In this document: piece by piece, positions 60,355-64,000 of the stretch
Layout of the letters: each line of letters begins with the position of its first letter
Numbering within the stretch: the stretch's first letter is position 1
DNA from: Pyrobaculum neutrophilum V24Sta
GTDB lineage: Archaea > Thermoproteota > Thermoprotei > Thermoproteales > Thermoproteaceae
Reading direction: 5' to 3'
Length of the DNA stretch: 64,000 nucleotides
Assembly: GCF_000019805.1 (NCBI RefSeq)
Contig: NC_010525.1
Span: forward strand, 868,001-932,000
Notes under the pieces: model-generated
The model's input: only the letters and a program-made list of their open reading frames with translations
What the model was told of the DNA's origin: nothing
Databases searched by the model: none
Made by a program: the position numbers and the translations under genes

Positions 60355-62646
60355 CCGCCGAAGCAACAACACCACAGCAGCCAAACCCACCAGCGTGTAT
60401 GGGCTGACGGGCCAGGCGGAGAGCGCCGGAGTGCAGAGGCGGTCTGTCTCGGCCTCCACGTGTGCCCTCCCCGCCAGGTCGGCGCCGGCTCTCACGCCGC
60501 AGAGCTCCACAGAGGCCGCCGGGTTGGGGACGCCCAGCACATCTCTAAACTCGTACGTGTAGGAGGCGAGGAACCTCGGCCTGTAGACGCCGGGGTGCAA
60601 CACGGCGACGTCCTCCAGCGGTCTGTAGACCACCCCACCCACCGCGGTCGAGTTCAGCTTCACAACGGAGCCCGCGTCGGCCCACCCGCTCCACTCCTCG
60701 ACGCCCTCCACGCGGACGTAGTACTGCCTCCTCCCGTACGCCACAGACACGTTCTTCGGCCCGTCCACCACGACAGACGCGGGGGATGGGCCTACTAGGC
60801 GCGTGCCGTTGCCGAGGTCGAGGACGTCGGAGAAAGTCAGCACGGCGCCCCTCGGCGTCCAGCCCGCGGTTTTGTTGACGGGCGTTTCGACGGAGACCCA
60901 GTAGTGGACTTCGGCGTAGCTTGCCTCAAGCGTCGCCGGCTTTACGACGCGCCAGCTCCTCTCCCCAGTCCCGTTTACGCGGAGGCCGGAGAACATGGTG
61001 CCGTTGCCCACCACCCACGGATCCGCCAGCGTCACGTTGAAGAGGGCCCCCTCGTCAACCCACGCCGCGGTGGAGTTAGCCGGCGCCGCCAGGCGCACTA
61101 GATACTGCCTCCTGTACCTTGGCTCGACGGTAGTCGGCCTCGCGACTACGACCTCCGCAGGCGCCGTGGGGACGTACCGGGTGCCGTTGGACAGCTCGAT
61201 GGTGGGTAGCCTAAGCACGCCGGGGGGCGCCCAGGTGGCGTTTACGCCGGCGGGCGTCTTAACCACGACGCGGTAGAGGCGCTGTGATACGGGCACTACG
61301 ACGTCCACGGGCTCTCTCACATCTACTTTTACCTCGGCGGTGACCGCCCGCGTGCCGTTGCCGAGGTCTACCGTGAGTGGGGGGAGGTGGGCTGTGGAGT
61401 TGGCCTCCGCGACGGCGAGGAGGGCGGAGCCGTTTGGCAGTATGAAGCGCACCGGGTATCTGGTGCAGGCTATGGAGACCGGCCCCAGCACCTGGACGGA
61501 GCCGCCGATCCGCCTATACGCTCCGGACAGAACAACGTCGCCGTAGGGGCAGTACCTCCCCCTCAGCCAGCCTAGGTCGATCACCGCCATGTATGGGAGA
61601 GACGCCAGCCTGCCGTAGACCGACGCGCTGACGTCCGGCCGGACGTAGACGCGCCCACCCACATCTCTACCCGGAAGAACCGCGCTACCGTTTTCCCAAC
61701 TAAACGCCACGTGAGCAATGTAATGGGAACTAACAAGGTTGTAGAGAGCTATGCCTGTATAAGGTATGACGGCTTTTGGCGGAGCTACAAGGGTCTCGTT
61801 GCCGAGGTAGAGCTGGATTCTGCCTAAAGGCTCCTTCACCTTAAGGAATACATTTGAATACAGTATGGCGTATAACACATACATCTCGATGCGCTCTATC
61901 CTGTACGGCCCGATGTAGATGTAGCCTTTGATGTTGGAGAGCCACCACGTGCGGTTGCCGTCTACGTAGACCGTAAGGCCGTCCTGCCCCACTACGAGGG
62001 TTATGTTTCTAGGCGCTCTGTCGGGAGGCCGGCAGCTGTAGAAGACAAGGTCGTCCCAGATAGGGGCAAGATCGTAGCCCAAGCTCACAGCCCACCTATA
62101 CCACTCGGACTGAGAAGTTCTGTGATCCTCAAGGCAGAACTCCCTCCTCCCATCCGAATATATCCTGTAGCGGATAATCACGTTGTGCACCGTGGCGGTG
62201 TTGCCAGGCCCAGTCACGTTGTAAACAGACCCGGTAAAGTGCTTCAAGGTGCTCAGGTCTATTACCGGCCTGGAGTCGCTCTTGATCGGGATCCCCAGCA
62301 CGTAGTCGATGTACATCACATCTCGAACATACAGCGGCTCCACCTTACTCCATGGATCCTGCACTATGTCGAACAGAGCGACAGCTTTTGTAAAGCTGTA
62401 CTCGGAGACGCTCCCATTGGGCAGAGCAGTAATCACGATATAGCCTGGCATTATTTCGCCATACCAACCTTTTGCTTCAATAAACGCTTTTGCCCATTCC
62501 GATGCGCTTTCCGAGTAAGCCGTCGTCCCAACTATACATCTATATGGGTTGATGTCGCATTCGGCAGGCGTATAGTGTAGGGCATAGATCTGTTGTGCAT
62601 ACACCGCCAGAGCCGCCAGTAGCACCGCTATCAGCAATGCTCTCAT
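60346..62646 (-). CDS. Large secreted repeat surface protein with C-terminal anchor
   Basis: 766 aa. Signal peptide (MRALLIAVLLAALAVYAQ). Residues about 30-440 are a beta-rich unique region with several Cys (ECDINPYRC, SCRPP, RYCPYG). Residues about 455-690 hold four tandem repeats of about 55-60 residues. Each begins like YRVVVKTPAGVNATW or YLVRLAAPANSTAAW and ends like LSNGTRYVPTAPAEVVV or LGNGTRLVGPSPASVVV. A membrane helix (YTLVGLAAVVLLLRRLL) ends the protein. Many N-x-S/T sites suggest glycosylation. Likely envelope protein, function unknown. Confidence 0.75.
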   Translation of the reverse strand: MRALLIAVLLAALAVYAQQIYALHYTPAECDINPYRCIVGTTAYSESASEWAKAFIEAKGWYGEIMPGYIVITALPNGSVSEYSFTKAVALFDIVQDPWSKVEPLYVRDVMYIDYVLGIPIKSDSRPVIDLSTLKHFTGSVYNVTGPGNTATVHNVIIRYRIYSDGRREFCLEDHRTSQSEWYRWAVSLGYDLAPIWDDLVFYSCRPPDRAPRNITLVVGQDGLTVYVDGNRTWWLSNIKGYIYIGPYRIERIEMYVLYAILYSNVFLKVKEPLGRIQLYLGNETLVAPPKAVIPYTGIALYNLVSSHYIAHVAFSWENGSAVLPGRDVGGRVYVRPDVSASVYGRLASLPYMAVIDLGWLRGRYCPYGDVVLSGAYRRIGGSVQVLGPVSIACTRYPVRFILPNGSALLAVAEANSTAHLPPLTVDLGNGTRAVTAEVKVDVREPVDVVVPVSQRLYRVVVKTPAGVNATWAPPGVLRLPTIELSNGTRYVPTAPAEVVVARPTTVEPRYRRQYLVRLAAPANSTAAWVDEGALFNVTLADPWVVGNGTMFSGLRVNGTGERSWRVVKPATLEASYAEVHYWVSVETPVNKTAGWTPRGAVLTFSDVLDLGNGTRLVGPSPASVVVDGPKNVSVAYGRRQYYVRVEGVEEWSGWADAGSVVKLNSTAVGGVVYRPLEDVAVLHPGVYRPRFLASYTYEFRDVLGVPNPAASVELCGVRAGADLAGRAHVEAETDRLCTPALSAWPVSPYTLVGLAAVVLLLRRLL

Positions 62647-62678
62647 GGAAAAAATGGGGTTTGGATTGAAAAACCTAC

Positions 62679-64000
62679 TCAGCCGCCGCAGACGGTACTA
62701 CAGGCAAGATTATTTGGTGAACATTTTTCACACAACACACATCCCTTTGGCGATACATAGCTTGTCTGATAGTCGCAGTTTATTTTTCTGAATGGGTCGT
62801 ATACGGCTAGTTTTCCTTCTTTGACGAGTGTGGATGTGACGTAGTAGGTCGTGTAGGTGGTGGTGTCTTGTCCGCATCCGACTACTCTGACCGCTTTCAC
62901 CACCTCTACTGAGGCTTTCTGGGTGCCCGGCAGATCTCCTGGCTCAACTCTGGTGACGGAGCCGGTGCTGTTTATGGGTATGTAGCTGGGGACGCATATG
63001 TCTATCTTCTCCCCGGGGGCGCCGTAGATTAGCCCTGGGGTATTGCTTTTTGACCACTGTGCGAAGTAGTGGGCTTCTCCGTATATTGCGTCGTAGGAGA
63101 CCAGCTTATCTCCGAGGTGTAGGTAGAGGTCGCCTCTTGAGTATATGATTATTTCGACGGCGGTCGGTATTGTGTTATACCATCCGTCTACCGTGTAGCT
63201 CACTAGGCGGAAGCGCGCCCAGGTGTTGACTTTCGCGCGGAGTTTGTATACGTAGGCGCCTGTGGTGTCTACCTTGTAGAGGTACGGCGCGCTTGCGTAT
63301 GAGCCGCCGGTGTAGGTCGGCCCGTTGCCTATGCGTATTGAGATCGAGGCGTTGTTCCATGTGACCGTAACTGTGCCGACGCCTTGTATGTATATCTGGC
63401 CGGGGCTCTGCATGTACGTCTTCTGGAGGCCGGCGTCGTTGTACCAGTAGACGGCGGCGCCGGTGCCGTTTCTATACGCCGCTACTGAGTATATGACGAA
63501 GGGCGTAACTACGCCGAAGGCGCTGTCTTTAGCCTTGGGGCCCGCGGGCATGACGTAGAGTGTGAGGTCTATGTCGGCTGGCGCCGTGGGGGCGGGGAGC
63601 CCATCGAAGCGGACCCAGCCGCTCCAGGTGGTTACACCTTGTTTCAAGGCGATGGCTTTATCGCCGAATTTAACCGCGGCAGGCTTCGAGGCGATGGCTA
63701 CGTCGAAGCCCTGAGGCGCTTTCACGGTCGTGTCCGCCAGCTGGCCGCTGTATATGCGGACGTTGTTTATCCTGACGTCCAGCTGTGTGCCGTTTAAAAC
63801 AGCGACGAGGTAGACCCAGTGATATACGACCGAGCCGAGAAGCTGCACGTCCCCAGTCCACCCGCTGTACGTGCAAGACGCCCAAAATGGATAGGTATTC
63901 CATTGGTATGTGTACTCGCTTCTGCAGTTGCTACAGGGGAGGTCTCTGACGGTGGCTGTATCTCCAGGCTTTAGGACAAACAGCTGGGGGCCTGTAGGGT
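62679..64000 (-). CDS. DUF2341-like secreted surface protein (5' partial)
   Basis: The frame stays open from the stop at 62679 to the window end, so the start is outside; about 440 residues are visible. Sequence such as SGWVRFDGLPAPTAPADIDLTLYVMPAG and WARFRLVSYTVDGWYNTIPTAVEIIIYSRGDLYLHLGDKL looks like concanavalin-like/DUF2341 surface domains. The C-terminus is unusual: INCDYQTSYVSPKGCVLCEKCSPNNLACSTVCGG (given in part: CVLCEKC, CSTVC), six clustered Cys and no membrane anchor. Same direction as the repeat protein, 32 bases upstream of it. Confidence 0.65.
   Translation of the reverse strand, partial: PTGPQLFVLKPGDTATVRDLPCSNCRSEYTYQWNTYPFWASCTYSGWTGDVQLLGSVVYHWVYLVAVLNGTQLDVRINNVRIYSGQLADTTVKAPQGFDVAIASKPAAVKFGDKAIALKQGVTTWSGWVRFDGLPAPTAPADIDLTLYVMPAGPKAKDSAFGVVTPFVIYSVAAYRNGTGAAVYWYNDAGLQKTYMQSPGQIYIQGVGTVTVTWNNASISIRIGNGPTYTGGSYASAPYLYKVDTTGAYVYKLRAKVNTWARFRLVSYTVDGWYNTIPTAVEIIIYSRGDLYLHLGDKLVSYDAIYGEAHYFAQWSKSNTPGLIYGAPGEKIDICVPSYIPINSTGSVTRVEPGDLPGTQKASVEVVKAVRVVGCGQDTTTYTTYYVTSTLVKEGKLAVYDPFRKINCDYQTSYVSPKGCVLCEKCSPNNLACSTVCGG

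Overview
The window looks like chromosomal DNA of a hyperthermophilic crenarchaeon of the Thermoproteaceae, most likely Pyrobaculum. This rests on the high GC content, A/T-rich TATA boxes about 20-28 nt upstream of GTG/ATG starts with almost no Shine-Dalgarno leaders, archaeal proteins (aIF2 gamma, TYW1, METTL5-like methyltransferase, TrpB2, DUF234 ATPase), a PaREP1-family protein, and a type I-A CRISPR repeat ending in TTTGAAG. Species assignment is inference; no rRNA or tRNA was found.

Layout. 1-4.8 kb: 3' part of a metal/siderophore-type solute-binding protein, a ModD/NadC-like phosphoribosyltransferase, then two frameshifted genes (HemN/HemW-like radical SAM, fucose-isomerase-like). 5.5-9.4 kb: a cluster resembling archaeal bundling pili (TasA/AbpA-like): two pilin-like subunits, a membrane-anchored coiled-coil protein, a signal peptidase fused to a multi-TM domain, a small pilin-like protein and a winged-helix regulator. 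Three of its promoters carry the same box. 9.7-14.7 kb: accessory DNA with HEPN-MNT, coiled-coil/nuclease-like proteins, a frameshifted MFS transporter and a nuclease-like pseudogene.

14.7-27.2 kb is a defence island: leader, CRISPR array of 40 repeats and 39 spacers, type I-A interference operon (csa5-cas7-cas5a-cas8a2-cas3'-cas3''-cas6), a divergent GP88-family gene, and an EVE-McrB/McrC modification-dependent restriction pair. No cas1, cas2 or cas4 is present in the window.

27-44 kb: small membrane proteins, an anchored secreted phosphoesterase operon, an iron-type ABC transporter (binding protein convergent to permease/ATPase), aIF2 gamma, a CoA-pyrophosphatase-like Nudix protein, a secreted-protein/permease operon, TYW1, a Holliday-resolvase-related protein and a decayed nucleotidyltransferase. 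44-57 kb: a second Nudix hydrolase, two ABC exporters, PaREP1, DUF234 ATPase, a secreted protein, METTL5-like methyltransferase, TrpB2, stomatin-like SPFH protein with a membrane wHTH partner, and signal peptidase I. 57-64 kb: small unknown genes, Fe/Mn superoxide dismutase, a SWIM zinc-finger cluster and two large surface proteins, the last running off the window end.

Recurrent themes are single-base indels in short G/C runs, leaderless promoters, and three divergent gene pairs that each share one TATA element midway between start codons 43-44 nt apart.
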